A stretch of DNA of 55,329 nucleotides, taken from NCBI GenBank assembly GCA_029786595.1, contig JAFLXO010000005.1, forward strand, positions 4,652-59,980, read 5' to 3'. Position 1 is the first letter of the stretch. Each line of letters starts with the position of its first letter. This DNA is from Nitrososphaerota archaeon. Lineage in GTDB: Archaea > Thermoproteota > Nitrososphaeria > Conexivisphaerales > UBA164. Below are positions 25,708 to 34,752 of the stretch, in pieces. The notes under the pieces were generated by a model. That model made no database searches. It had not been told where the DNA came from and saw only the letters and a list, made by a program, of their open reading frames with translations. Made by a program: the position numbers and the translations under genes.

Positions 25708-26325
25708 CTATAGTATGAACGATGAGTTAATTTGTACAAAAGGATTAACGAAATGAGGCTTGCCCTTGCCGTAAATTTTCACAAATTCCCTTATTTTTTC
25801 GATATCTTCTTCAGAAAGCCAAGGATATTTTACAGTCCTGTAAATGGTTTCCGGTAAGGCCGAGGCTATTTTTACAGATTCTACAAGCGAGTCAGCGTTG
25901 AACCTTGTCCTCACCACATATTCGTATTTTTCTCTTTCAAAAGGCGGGGCTTTGATGTCTATTGCGAAACCGTCCACCTTGTCTGAAAGTGATCTTAGCC
26001 CTTCCGGCATAGACCCATTTGTGTCAACTCTCATTAACAGGTCTGGCCGTTTTTGCCTGATTAGTTCAACAAGATTGATAAGTTTTTGCCTGTGTAGTGT
26101 AGGTTCACCACCGGTCACAACTACCATATCTATTATAAAATTGTTTTCCAATTCCCATATCAATCTTTCAACCGGTAGTTCTTGAAAAGTGCCTTGGGCG
26201 ATCTCCCAGTTATGACATTCCCTGCACCTGTAATTGCAGTAAGGCAAGTATATATTTAGTGTCATGTATCCGGGATGATCTATACCAGAAGCCAGTGTAC
26301 CAGCCACAGGTGGCAAGTCATTCAT
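25708..26325 (-). CDS. nrdG: Anaerobic ribonucleotide reductase activase
   Basis: 205 residues. The radical SAM motif is CNYRCREC (Cys30, Cys34, Cys37), followed by VVVTGGEPTLH and RVDTNGS. The protein installs the glycyl radical on NrdD. It starts immediately after the nrdD stop. The family includes activating enzymes of other glycyl-radical enzymes, but adjacency to nrdD settles the partner. The C-terminal part (YPWLSEEDIEKI) is typical of archaeal NrdG-like proteins. Confidence 0.9.
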   Translation of the reverse strand: MNDLPPVAGTLASGIDHPGYMTLNIYLPYCNYRCRECHNWEIAQGTFQELPVERLIWELENNFIIDMVVVTGGEPTLHRQKLINLVELIRQKRPDLLMRVDTNGSMPEGLRSLSDKVDGFAIDIKAPPFEREKYEYVVRTRFNADSLVESVKIASALPETIYRTVKYPWLSEEDIEKIREFVKIYGKGKPHFVNPFVQINSSFIL

Positions 26326-28365
26326 TTAGAAGTCACCGGATGCGAATGTATCAACATCGCTCTCCGTTAGTATGCCACGTGTAACCCAGTCACCCCTTCT
26401 TGTATCTTGCCAAACGTTTTCTTCACCTTCGTACAAACCAAGGGTTGAGTCCTTCACCTTAATCCTCTTTGCTATGGGCCTGAAATATCCAATCACCCTT
26501 GAATATATTACAGTATTTTGACTTTTACATGATGGACAGGTCAGGTATTCCCCAACAAACTTGCGCTTGCAGTCGTTGCAAACGGTGAGTGTGGGCGTAA
26601 GGGTTGCATACTTGACGGGGTAGTTAAAAAACATGGATCTGATGAGCCTTTTTTTAGATTCAGCTGGCAATTTCTCACCCAGAAACAGGTGTAACACTGA
26701 ACCGCCGGTCGCATAATTCTGCGTTATGGCTGATGTATAAACTAGCTTTGATATGCTCTTGCAGCTGAACGGTGGCTGGAATCCTGATGTAAGTAAGGGC
26801 CTTTCTTCAGAGATTGAGACGAAAATTTTCCTTTTTTTAAAAGATTCAGACCTGCTGGTATAAATTTCCCTGTAAAGTTTGAAATTATTACAGCTTTCAT
26901 TTGTAAGGCACCTTGCAAATTCAAGATCTTTTCTTGCTAGGTAACCTGCTGCTGTTTCCATCGGAGCATACTCAAAGTTCCATGCAATACCGTCTTTTCT
27001 CTGAAATTCTTTTATTTTTTCGAGCATATGACCTGCAACAATCTTGGCTAAATGCAACCCTTCTTCGCTCAAAATTCCATCATTTATCCCAAAACTGATG
27101 AGACCTTCGTGACCTCCCCCCAGCGAAATCGTATTAAAATAAGTGTTAAGTGACCTGTCAACATAATAAAAGAAGGTAGGATAAAGATCCTCGTGTTCCA
27201 GAATAAACTTCCTCTTTTTGTTCAGCACTGTTCTTGCCTTTTCAAGAAGAATGTCCAGATGGTTCAGCAGTCCATCAAGATCACCACTATACAGGTAACC
27301 CAATCTGTTAAAGTTAATGGTAATCACGCCTATAGAGCCGACACCGGACACATTTCCAAATATCGAGCCCGTGTGAGATACTTTAGTTAGCTCCTCGAGG
27401 TCTACTTGAAATCTGCAGCAAAACGACCTCTGTAGCTTGGGATTTCTGATCTCAAGGTTTTCTACCTTAGCGCGCCATTTTTCATCTTTGAACGGCTCGC
27501 TTACATAATTTTCTACGTATATCCCACCGAAATTGTCCATGAGGTCCAGCAGGACATTAAATACCTCTGAATCCCAATCAAAGTCATCTGCAATGTAAAC
27601 TGTAATGAGAGGGAAAGTCCACGGTTTGCCTTCAGCATCGCCCTGACTCATAACCTCAAAGAATGCCTGATTAACCTCATCATATATTTCTTTGGGAATT
27701 TCGCCAAAGGTAACAGTGCTGAAACTGTATTTGTTTCCTATGGTCACTGGTTCTTCAGTAAGGGCCGGTGCTGGACCGCCCAATGTAACTGTAACGTTGG
27801 TAAATGGGGAATTGCCACTCCTAAAATCCAGGTTCACATTATAAACAAAGGACTGAAATGCGTTCTTTATGTCGCTGTAGGTTAATTCTCTTTTTTGCCT
27901 CTCATACCATACATATGCAGCAGCTGCCGTTGTAAGATCGTTTAATGCTACTGCTCCAGAAATCTCCTGACTTACCTTTAGTATAAAATTAGCACTCTGA
28001 TCCAGAAACGTTTTGAGGTGCTTTGGGGGGTTCGATTTTATTGAAAAACCATTAAGCGACTGAAGGCCGTGCTTCATTATATCTAATGCTGAAAAACCCG
28101 CACAGTAAGGGCTAAGCATGCTCATCTGGTGGTGATACCACCATCCTTCATCGTGAAGAAGCCTTTCATCTTCAGACAGCATCTTATCCAGATAATATTC
28201 TTTTTGAATGAAGGCTGATATAATTCCAGACATTGCAGGCAAACTGTATATTAAATTTGCATTATGCCTGCTTAGTTCATCTTTAGTTAAATAATTTTCG
28301 ATCAAGGAAAAAATCCTTTCTTCAGATGATAGTGAATTCGTATGCATGTTGGATGGATTATCCAT
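26326..28365 (-). CDS. nrdD: Anaerobic (class III) ribonucleoside-triphosphate reductase
   Basis: 679 residues. The C-terminus carries the zinc-binding CNDC (596-599) and CPSC (610-613) pairs and the glycyl-radical loop SRVIGYF, with Gly626 as the expected radical site. The catalytic barrel includes NFGGIYVENYV and CRFQVDLEEL. No N-terminal ATP-cone is evident, so dATP feedback of the usual kind is unlikely. It makes deoxynucleotides without oxygen, using formate or a thiol as reductant. A second ATG at 28347 is an alternative start. The decayed IS copy B and a fossil repeat lie directly upstream. Confidence 0.93.
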   Translation of the reverse strand: MDNPSNMHTNSLSSEERIFSLIENYLTKDELSRHNANLIYSLPAMSGIISAFIQKEYYLDKMLSEDERLLHDEGWWYHHQMSMLSPYCAGFSALDIMKHGLQSLNGFSIKSNPPKHLKTFLDQSANFILKVSQEISGAVALNDLTTAAAAYVWYERQKRELTYSDIKNAFQSFVYNVNLDFRSGNSPFTNVTVTLGGPAPALTEEPVTIGNKYSFSTVTFGEIPKEIYDEVNQAFFEVMSQGDAEGKPWTFPLITVYIADDFDWDSEVFNVLLDLMDNFGGIYVENYVSEPFKDEKWRAKVENLEIRNPKLQRSFCCRFQVDLEELTKVSHTGSIFGNVSGVGSIGVITINFNRLGYLYSGDLDGLLNHLDILLEKARTVLNKKRKFILEHEDLYPTFFYYVDRSLNTYFNTISLGGGHEGLISFGINDGILSEEGLHLAKIVAGHMLEKIKEFQRKDGIAWNFEYAPMETAAGYLARKDLEFARCLTNESCNNFKLYREIYTSRSESFKKRKIFVSISEERPLLTSGFQPPFSCKSISKLVYTSAITQNYATGGSVLHLFLGEKLPAESKKRLIRSMFFNYPVKYATLTPTLTVCNDCKRKFVGEYLTCPSCKSQNTVIYSRVIGYFRPIAKRIKVKDSTLGLYEGEENVWQDTRRGDWVTRGILTESDVDTFASGDF

Positions 28366-28387
28366 CCAACTAAAAAAACATTTTGGT

Positions 28388-28519
28388 TCCGTTTTAGTGA
28401 CTGGTTAGAATAAAAAGCAAGCTTGCTCACCGTAGTATTATGTCCGACAAGGAAATGAACAAGCCAAAATTGGATACAAATTGGGATGATATAGACCTCG
28501 GCCTAGGTTTACCAATACC
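28388..28519 (+). repeat. Fossil repeat related to 14051-14161
   Basis: The first 110 nt resemble 14051-14161. A short frame (ATG at 28440) runs into IS copy B and stops after about 38 codons. It looks like the 5' part of a gene or element cut by the insertion. Confidence 0.4.
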
Positions 28520-29368
28520 TCCTTTGTTGCACAAATTTGACAAGGTTGCATAATTATGACGGCCAGAATACAACAGGAAGCTGGTTAATGAGGTAGTTGA
28601 CGTGTTTGTCAGCACAGACCTGACCGGGAGAAGCAGGTGAACAAGGATAAGAGGGGCAAACCGTACAGCTATCCTGATGCGCTGATACTTGCTGTTAGGG
28701 AATGGCCTGCCGGCAGACGGAGGGATTTGCTAAGATTCTCGGGGAGCAAGGATACCGTCATATGCAGGAAGCAGAAGGAGCCCAAGTACTTCTTGATGCG
28801 AAATAAACTGGTTGATATAGCAATAGATTCCACAGGCATTAAGGCATTCAATAGAGGGATCAGGCAGAAGCGTGACAGGAGGGGTGGGTAAAGCTGCGAC
28901 AAAGCCAACTAGCAGTGTTCAAGTAACTGACGGGAAGGAGTTCGGCAAGCTTGCTGCAAAGAACACGGCGGGAAAGATAAGCAGGGTTTTGGCGATTCAG
29001 CATATGATTCAAGGGCTATCTTCAATTACGCCGTAGGCGCTGAGCCTGTTATCAAACCAAGGATGAACTCCACAGGCAAGGGATCCTATATAAGGGCAGT
29101 GAGGGAGTTCCTGTCAGACCCGCAGGCATGGAAGAAGAAGCACAGGTAGGGTGGCAGGTAGAGACGGTGTTTTCCTCATTGAAGAGGATGGTAGGGGGAA
29201 CACTTCACATCAATACTGAGCTCAGGGATATTCAATGAAATCATGTGTTCACGTACAATATGGCTAACAGAAATGGGGACAGACTATAGGGGACAGACAC
29301 TAAAGATCATTAGGGGACCCTTTTGATGCAAATATAAAGAGTAAGATCATAAATTATGCAACAAAGGA
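28520..29368 (+). mobile_element. IS5-like insertion sequence, decayed copy B
   Basis: Both ends are present: TCCTTTGTTGCACAA at 28520-28534 and its inverse TTATGCAACAAAGGA at 29354-29368, with one mismatch. The length is about 850 bp. Inside is a transposase reading with frameshifts. Conserved pieces are RKLVNEVVDVFVSTDL, VDIAIDSTGIKAFN (first Asp), FGDSAYDSRAIFNYA (second Asp) and WQVETVFSSLKRM, which keeps the catalytic Glu lost in copy A. It cannot encode a working enzyme. 29369-29403 separates it from the ECF operon. Confidence 0.85.
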
Positions 29369-29403
29369 TTGCGAACAAAACCTTTGATAACAATTTAATT
29401 ATT

Positions 29404-30159
29404 TTATATTCTGATAAAAATCGCTGGGTTTAATATGACATATAACATGGCCAAACCGGCAATTGATGACATCACTGCGAATGCCCAGTCATTTTTAGCT
29501 AGCTGAAAACGGTAAAGCAGTGTTGGCCTATCAGACATACCGTATCCTCTTACAGTCATTGCATCAGCCAGTTCCTCGCTCCTTCTTATTGTCATCACCG
29601 TGAGGGGCATCAGCAAGGGCACCAGAGCCCTTACCTGCTTCACAGGGTTTTTGAAAGTAAATTCGATACCGTGCGACATCCGGGAATGAATTATCTCCTG
29701 CAGGTCAATCAATATTACAGGTATGAATTTAACCGCTGCGGCAAACACGAAGGTCATATCGCGGGGCATACGCGCAAACCTCCCCATGGCTTCCAGCTCC
29801 TCGAGCAATATGACGGCGCTGATCAACGATATTGACGCCATCATATTAATAAATTTCAACATGGAGACTAAGGCCAATCCCCACCCATCTGCAAGAAACA
29901 CCAGCAGGAACAGCAGAATTGAAAATATGAATGCCGACCGCAGGATTATTATCTCCCTGTGTATTGAGTTTGCAATTGCTGCAAATGCCATCACTGATGC
30001 CAGTATAATCAGTGCGGCAAACACGTTATTTGCAATTAATGAAGCGAATACTGCAATAACCGGGAAAATCGGCCTTACGAAAGGATTCCTTCGATGAACA
30101 ACGCTGTTAATTGGCCTCTGTATGAACGCCTCATAAAAACCACTCATTATAAAACTCAT
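29404..30159 (-). CDS. ecfT: ECF transporter transmembrane subunit EcfT
   Basis: 251 residues, the normal length. Five or so hydrophobic helices are followed by the coupling region, with TIRRSEELADAMTVRGYGM matching the EcfT Ala-Arg-Gly motif that contacts the ATPases. It overlaps the EcfA fusion gene by 4 nt. It forms the energy-coupling module with that fusion and, in this operon, an S component at 32611. Unlike the EcfT at 19110 it is complete. Confidence 0.9.
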   Translation of the reverse strand: MSFIMSGFYEAFIQRPINSVVHRRNPFVRPIFPVIAVFASLIANNVFAALIILASVMAFAAIANSIHREIIILRSAFIFSILLFLLVFLADGWGLALVSMLKFINMMASISLISAVILLEELEAMGRFARMPRDMTFVFAAAVKFIPVILIDLQEIIHSRMSHGIEFTFKNPVKQVRALVPLLMPLTVMTIRRSEELADAMTVRGYGMSDRPTLLYRFQLAKNDWAFAVMSSIAGLAMLYVILNPAIFIRI

Positions 30160-31628
30160 TCTTCATCGTCTCCTGCAGGTGCCCAATCAGCATCATTGAT
30201 GAATTCTCTCGTCTCTTCAACACGAGCCGCTACAACATGTATAATCCTCGGGTGTATAAATCGCTTGACGAATTCTGTATCATGGGTTGCTACTATAATC
30301 GTCTTTCCGGAGTCAACCAGGAATGACAGTAGGCGCGCCATACCAGCTTTATTCATAGGATCCTGCCCCACGGTGGGTTCATCAAGCGCAAGAACCGGCG
30401 GATCCCAGGCCAGAGACGATGCTATGCATACCCTTTTCTTTTCACCCCAGCTTAAGGTGATCGGCGATCTGTCCAGGAGGTGTTCAATGTTAAGCGCCTT
30501 GGCCACGGCTATCGCCCTCAACTTGGGGTTTTCGACGCCGAAGTTTTTTGCTCCTGTCTCTATTTCATAAATTACCTTTTCAGTAAAAAGCTGGTGGTCC
30601 GGGTTCTGCATGACCAGACCGACATTTCTTGAAAGTTCAGTAACTCTTGCCTTCCTTGTGTCAACACCACATACCAGAACCCTTCCATCGCTTGGCCTGT
30701 ACACTCCGTTGAGCAGGCGCAGCAACGTTGATTTTCCACTTCCGTTTGGCCCAACCAGGAAAGTCAATTCCCCAGGCATTATCTCAAAGCTCGCGTCTTT
30801 AACTGCATAATTGCCGTTTGGATGCCTGTAATATGCATGGTCAAACCTTACTCCCGCTTCACAGCTGCTTTCTGGCATTAAACGATCAAGCCGCACATCC
30901 AATTCCTGGGATGTCTGAAAATGGCTTAAGGCTCCATCAACGTTGCCATAATAGGACGCTCTGCCATTCTCCAGTATGAGCGCCCTATCAGCGATTTTCC
31001 CAAGGAGTTCGACCCTGTGCTCCACTATTATGCTGAATACCCCGAACTGAACGCTGAGCTCCCTTATGATTCTGAGTATCTTCCTTGCGGCCCACGGGTC
31101 CAGGAAGCCCGTTGGCTCATCCACTATAAGTATCTTCGGCCTAAGCACAATAGCGCCGGCTAGCGCTACCCTCTGCTTCTGTCCATCGCTGAGCTCAAGG
31201 GTCGGCCTCCATTTAAGGTCAGAAATTTTCATGGCTGAAAGTGCCCAGTCAACCCTCCTTACCATTTCCTCAAACTCAAAACCGAAGTTCTGCATAGAAA
31301 ATGCCACGTCTTCGCGCACAACTGTAGAAACTATTTGGTTATCAGGATTTTGCGAAACGTAGCCCACAGATCTAACTACTTCATCCATTGGCATTTCAGC
31401 TACTGCCCTGCCCCCTACAGCAATGCTGCCCTTCCATTCTCCGCCGTAAACATGCGGTATCAACCCCACTATAGCTTTCATAAGGGTTGATTTGCCGCAT
31501 CCGCTCGGACCCGCAATTAGTAGCATTTCCCCCTTATTGCCTTCAAGATTTACACTATTCAGAATCCATTCTTCAGCATCAGGATATCTGTACCAGAAAT
31601 CCTTCACGTTTAGAACGCTATCGATCAT
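30156..31628 (-). CDS. ecfA: ECF transporter ATPase, two fused ATP-binding domains
   Basis: 490 residues with two ABC domains. Domain 1: Walker A GPSGCGKS (residues 40-47), signature LSDGQKQR, Walker B ILIVDEPTGFLDP. Domain 2: Walker A GPNGSGKS, signature LSWGEKKR (degenerate), Walker B VLALDEPTVGQDP. The pattern of one near-normal and one altered signature also occurs in the fusion at 17390. Located between EcfT (4-nt overlap) and a radical SAM gene (50-nt gap). The acidic C-terminus (APAGDDEE) is short. Confidence 0.92.
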   Translation of the reverse strand: MIDSVLNVKDFWYRYPDAEEWILNSVNLEGNKGEMLLIAGPSGCGKSTLMKAIVGLIPHVYGGEWKGSIAVGGRAVAEMPMDEVVRSVGYVSQNPDNQIVSTVVREDVAFSMQNFGFEFEEMVRRVDWALSAMKISDLKWRPTLELSDGQKQRVALAGAIVLRPKILIVDEPTGFLDPWAARKILRIIRELSVQFGVFSIIVEHRVELLGKIADRALILENGRASYYGNVDGALSHFQTSQELDVRLDRLMPESSCEAGVRFDHAYYRHPNGNYAVKDASFEIMPGELTFLVGPNGSGKSTLLRLLNGVYRPSDGRVLVCGVDTRKARVTELSRNVGLVMQNPDHQLFTEKVIYEIETGAKNFGVENPKLRAIAVAKALNIEHLLDRSPITLSWGEKKRVCIASSLAWDPPVLALDEPTVGQDPMNKAGMARLLSFLVDSGKTIIVATHDTEFVKRFIHPRIIHVVAARVEETREFINDADWAPAGDDEE

Positions 31629-31678
31629 CGTGTACCGGATGCGCCAGTGAAATTAAACCCAACTGACGAAGCGTATTT

Positions 31679-32614
31679 TTAAATGCTTCTAGTCCTATCG
31701 GTCCTTTTTGCGGCATCAATGAGCGCGGGCATCATGACGTTCCCACCCCCTGCCAGCAACGTAACTGGCAAAAGGCTTTCGCCTCCCCCGAATGGAAGGC
31801 CAATGTCAGCGCTAGGAAATAAGAAGCGGGTTATCGATAAAGCTTTCAGGGAATCCCATACAGATGCAGGGGACCTTCCTTCCCAGGGGGTGCCCTTTAT
31901 AGGGGTGAACGTTGAAATCGATAAGCTGGTCAGGTTCCTGAACTGTCTGTGAAAATGAATTGATTCAATGAGATCCCGGTAGTCACCCAGGCCATTCATT
32001 ATTATTGACTTGAACTCCAGCCCTTCCTCATTTACAGTTTTCATGAAATCAATTCTCCTCTCCAGGCTGTCTCCTGGTTTCGCTTCACTGAAAGCAACCC
32101 TGTTGATCGTTTCAAGTGAGCAAACTATGCGAAATACCCCTTTCGACTTTAGCCACTTCATGATATCCCTGGACAGAGATGGGCCCACTGATATTTCAAG
32201 CGGAAGATCCGTAACTTCCCTTACAGCCATTACGGCTTTTCTTACAAGGTTGTCAAAACCCAAGAGGTTTGTGCCACCAACAAGGTGAATAAATTTGACA
32301 TTCATTTTTTTTATTGCCTCAGCATACTCCTGCAGTTTTTCTACTGATAATAACTCCCTTTCCTGATTTATTTTAGGGTCGGTGCTGGAAGCAGAACAAT
32401 ACCTGCATAACGGGTTTAATACGCAGGGAGCTATCATGCCCAGATGAGCGGCAACAACCAGGTCTTTGCCCAGAGTTTTATTCCTCAATTCAGAAGCAGC
32501 TGAAAACAGGGACAGCCAACGCTCCGGCGAATTGGTCAGAAGGTATAGATTCACGGAATCCTCCAAGCTGGCCTTCCCCATCAAATGTTTGTCAAGCGCT
32601 TCTTCAAAGTTCAT
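31679..32614 (-). CDS. BioB/HydE/HmdB-like radical SAM protein with CX5CX2C motif
   Basis: 311 residues. The cluster cysteines are Cys64, Cys70 and Cys73 in CVLNPLCRYC, a CX5CX2C spacing instead of the common CX3CX2C. The rest follows the biotin-synthase-like barrel: HLVGGTNLLG, RIVCSLETINRVAFSEAKPG, IMNGLGDYRDLIES and STFTPIKGTPWEG. CX5CX2C is known from HmdB. It overlaps an ECF S component by 4 nt and precedes the ECF ATPase, so it probably modifies or makes the transported cofactor or its relative. The product is not predictable from sequence. Confidence 0.85.
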   Translation of the reverse strand: MNFEEALDKHLMGKASLEDSVNLYLLTNSPERWLSLFSAASELRNKTLGKDLVVAAHLGMIAPCVLNPLCRYCSASSTDPKINQERELLSVEKLQEYAEAIKKMNVKFIHLVGGTNLLGFDNLVRKAVMAVREVTDLPLEISVGPSLSRDIMKWLKSKGVFRIVCSLETINRVAFSEAKPGDSLERRIDFMKTVNEEGLEFKSIIMNGLGDYRDLIESIHFHRQFRNLTSLSISTFTPIKGTPWEGRSPASVWDSLKALSITRFLFPSADIGLPFGGGESLLPVTLLAGGGNVMMPALIDAAKRTDRTRSI

Positions 32615-33180
32615 TTACTCATACCCCCTCCGAACCACCTTCCATAAGCCTGTATGGCTGCGTATGCCCCAATAGTTCCCAGCACAAATGGCACAGGACC
32701 GTTGAACGCTATGTAAGTGTACAGAAGCGCCAGCGTGGCTACATTGTGGAGCACTGCAACTGGCAGAAAAATGAAAAGCCCCACAGTTACACCTATCCCT
32801 CTGCCAAGCATCAAAAAGCCTCCTGCCAGTGACAGGCAAAGAGCTCCACACCTCCCCTTTAATCCGTGTCCAACTATAACAACCGCTTCAGCGCCAATTG
32901 TGGCGCCAATCCACTCAAAGATCACTGGCGGAAATCCTGACATGAATAGCATTAGAATGCCGGTCACGAGAGTTGTGATCCCTATTGCCCCAATTTTTTG
33001 CACTCGCAGGTATGTTATAGCAGCCATAAAAGCGACCGGGAAGGCGACTATTGGCCTTTCGGCGCCAGGAATAAAAGTGATTCTGCCGGCAAAGTACTGG
33101 AGCACAAATTGCATGGCGGAAAATACAGCAATAACCGAAAGGTCGCGTGCTGAAAAATAACGTTTTTTATAACTTTGCAT
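32611..33180 (-). CDS. ECF transporter S component (substrate-binding subunit)
   Basis: 189 residues, five to six membrane helices, starting with the short amphipathic segment FSARDLSVIAVFSAMQFVLQ typical of S components (the AxxxA-bearing first helix that contacts EcfT). It heads the operon S component - radical SAM - EcfA - EcfT. The substrate cannot be read from sequence; vitamin-type molecules are usual. Two palindromes lie upstream (33216-33258) and the promoter TATA at 33208-33218 overlaps the first. Confidence 0.8.
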   Translation of the reverse strand: MQSYKKRYFSARDLSVIAVFSAMQFVLQYFAGRITFIPGAERPIVAFPVAFMAAITYLRVQKIGAIGITTLVTGILMLFMSGFPPVIFEWIGATIGAEAVVIVGHGLKGRCGALCLSLAGGFLMLGRGIGVTVGLFIFLPVAVLHNVATLALLYTYIAFNGPVPFVLGTIGAYAAIQAYGRWFGGGMSK

Positions 33181-33207
33181 GCTTGATCGGCAATGATTAA
33201 GCTAGGC

Positions 33208-33218
33208 CTTTATTTAAC
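33208..33218 (-). promoter_or_regulatory. TATA box of ECF operon
   Basis: Minus strand GTTAAATAAAGG, about 33 nt before ATG 33180, overlapping the first palindrome. Confidence 0.5.
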
Positions 33219-33259
33219 ATTAATGTTTATTATTAGTAGAAACTAAACATATATGTTTA
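33216..33259. promoter_or_regulatory. Two tandem palindromic operators
   Basis: AACATTAATGTT (33216-33227, 12-bp perfect) and TAAACATATATGTTTA (33244-33259, 16-bp perfect) share AACAT and ATGTT arms. Their centres are 30 bp apart, about three helical turns, consistent with cooperative binding of one dimeric regulator on the same DNA face. The first overlaps the ECF operon promoter. Confidence 0.6.
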
Positions 33260-33345
33260 ATAAATATAACATAAATTATCATCACATTAGTTCAACCCTT
33301 AATGGATCATAGAAGCACATGATGAAGGAGCAAGTGTAGAATACA

Positions 33346-33510
33346 ATGGATTATCTTGAAAAGTACCACCAGAGAAGAAATCCAGAGGCGGGCTTTGCTG
33401 CTGACAAGAAGATGCTGGGATGGGGTGTAGCGCAGAGGAGGGAGGACAGGATCTACAGTGCGCTGTTCTGCGTCGGGCTCTGGCACAACCTATTCAACAT
33501 GGGTCGCTAG
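33346..33510 (+). pseudogene. Transposase C-terminal fragment
   Basis: 54 codons, blocked upstream by TAG. The translation opens MDYLEKYHQRRNPEAGFAAD and continues KKMLGWGVAQRRED, resembling the C-terminal RNase-H region of DDE transposases (Y-H-x-R-x-x-x-E-x-x-F/A). It is unrelated to the IS5-like copies A and B. Only a remnant remains. Confidence 0.5.
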
Positions 33511-33644
33511 GGAATAATAGCGTCCCACAGCCGCCACCGGCAACAAATAGAAAAGCGAATAGAGGCGATGTACTCATATTACCTCCATTGTAAACATTGT
33601 TGCCCATCCAGTAGATGGGAATGTGCCGAGATGGGAGTGTGTTA

Positions 33645-33740
33645 TTATATCACCCCCTTCTCCGCATACCTTCGGAACGCTTCGGCGTTCCTTGCCGAGA
33701 AGAAGGACCTGAACTCCATCGCTTCGTACGCCCGGACCAT
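33645..33740 (-). CDS. C-terminal part of a small acidic/basic protein
   Basis: The frame is open from 33929 to the stop at 33645. Upstream of the ATG at 33740 it reads VTFQEELNYPAQELVRIYP then KYAPPFPPDEPEAE, clearly protein-like, but without an ATG; a TTG at 33800 is possible. The codon pattern is G+C-rich at third positions, unlike the opposite strand. A TATA-like CCTTTATATAAGG lies at 33886-33898. It may be a small gene with an unusual start, or the 3' part of a broken gene. Family unknown. Confidence 0.35.
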   Translation of the reverse strand: MVRAYEAMEFRSFFSARNAEAFRRYAEKGVI

Positions 33741-33933
33741 TTCGGCCTCCGGCTCGTCGGGCGGGAACGGCGGCGCGTACTTGGGATAGATCCTAACCAA
33801 CTCCTGCGCCGGGTAGTTGAGTTCCTCTTGAAATGTAACTATAGCTGGGGGCCTGTACCGGTGCAGGCCGTGGGAATTGTGATACCTTATATAAAGGGCG
33901 GAGGAACTTATAAATCTCGATCGGTGTGTCTAC

Positions 33934-34752
33934 TCACTCTTTCCTGCCTTCCACCCTCCCCCTAGCCCATGTGACCCTGAACCCCTTGCAAGTATGCACC
34001 TTGCCCTTCCGGAACCAGCCAAGGCTGTTCGCTAATGCAGCCGTCCGGCCCACCACTATCACACATGGAGGCTTGAGCGCCAGGCTACGCCTATCGCTTG
34101 TGGCTTCGCCTAATGTGAAGAGCGTGATGCGCTGTCGTTCGGTCGTCGCCCATTGAATCGCAGCTACAGGTGTATCCCGGCTCAGGCCACCGCGGATGAG
34201 TTCCATACAGCTCCGGCCCAAGGTGGATGCACCCATCAGGATGACGAGGGTGTCGACATTTGAGGCAATCTCTGAGAGCTTAACCCGCGGCGCCCTCTTT
34301 GATGAAGCTTCACGGGTCGTCGTGATGGCTACGGAGGAAGATATGTCTCTGTGTGTAAGCGGTATGCCGGCATAAAGTGGCGCAGCAATAGCTGAGGAAA
34401 TTCCTGGCACGACCTCGAAGTCAATCCCTTTCCTCTTCAACGCCTCTGCTTCTTCTCCACCCCGGGAGAAGATGAAAGGGTCGCCGCCTTTAAGGCGAAG
34501 GACATTCTGTGCTCGCCTTGCTTCCCCAATCAGTATGTCATTTATCTCCGATTGCTGGAGCTTGCGCTTCCTAGGTGGCGACTTGCCCACGCATCGCCTC
34601 CTAGCATGTTTAGGTAGTAGCTGCAGCACTTCGGCACTGACAAGGCGGTCATACAGCACTACATCCGCCTTCTTTATGACCTCCAGCGCCCTCAGGGTAA
34701 GCAGCTTTGGGTCCCCTGGTCCAGCACCCACGATATAGACCTTACCCTTCAC
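33934..34752 (-). CDS. cobA: Uroporphyrinogen-III C-methyltransferase
   Basis: 272 residues with the SUMT pattern: VYIVGAGPGDPKLLTLRALE, ADVVLYDRLVS, RLKGGDPFIFSRGGEE, EVVPGISSAIAAPLYAGIPL and LVILMGAS. It methylates uroporphyrinogen III twice with SAM, giving precorrin-2 for siroheme. It overlaps the precorrin-2 dehydrogenase gene by 11 nt. Together with the sulfite reductase at 35867 this forms a siroheme-supply operon. The C-terminus (KVHTCKGFRVTWARGRVEGR) extends slightly beyond the usual end. Confidence 0.93.
   Translation of the reverse strand: MKGKVYIVGAGPGDPKLLTLRALEVIKKADVVLYDRLVSAEVLQLLPKHARRRCVGKSPPRKRKLQQSEINDILIGEARRAQNVLRLKGGDPFIFSRGGEEAEALKRKGIDFEVVPGISSAIAAPLYAGIPLTHRDISSSVAITTTREASSKRAPRVKLSEIASNVDTLVILMGASTLGRSCMELIRGGLSRDTPVAAIQWATTERQRITLFTLGEATSDRRSLALKPPCVIVVGRTAALANSLGWFRKGKVHTCKGFRVTWARGRVEGRKE

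Noticed and set aside
33568-33965. Two plus-strand frames (73 and 116 codons)
   Set aside because: The minus strand of this stretch has the better protein-like frame and codon pattern; these are shadows.
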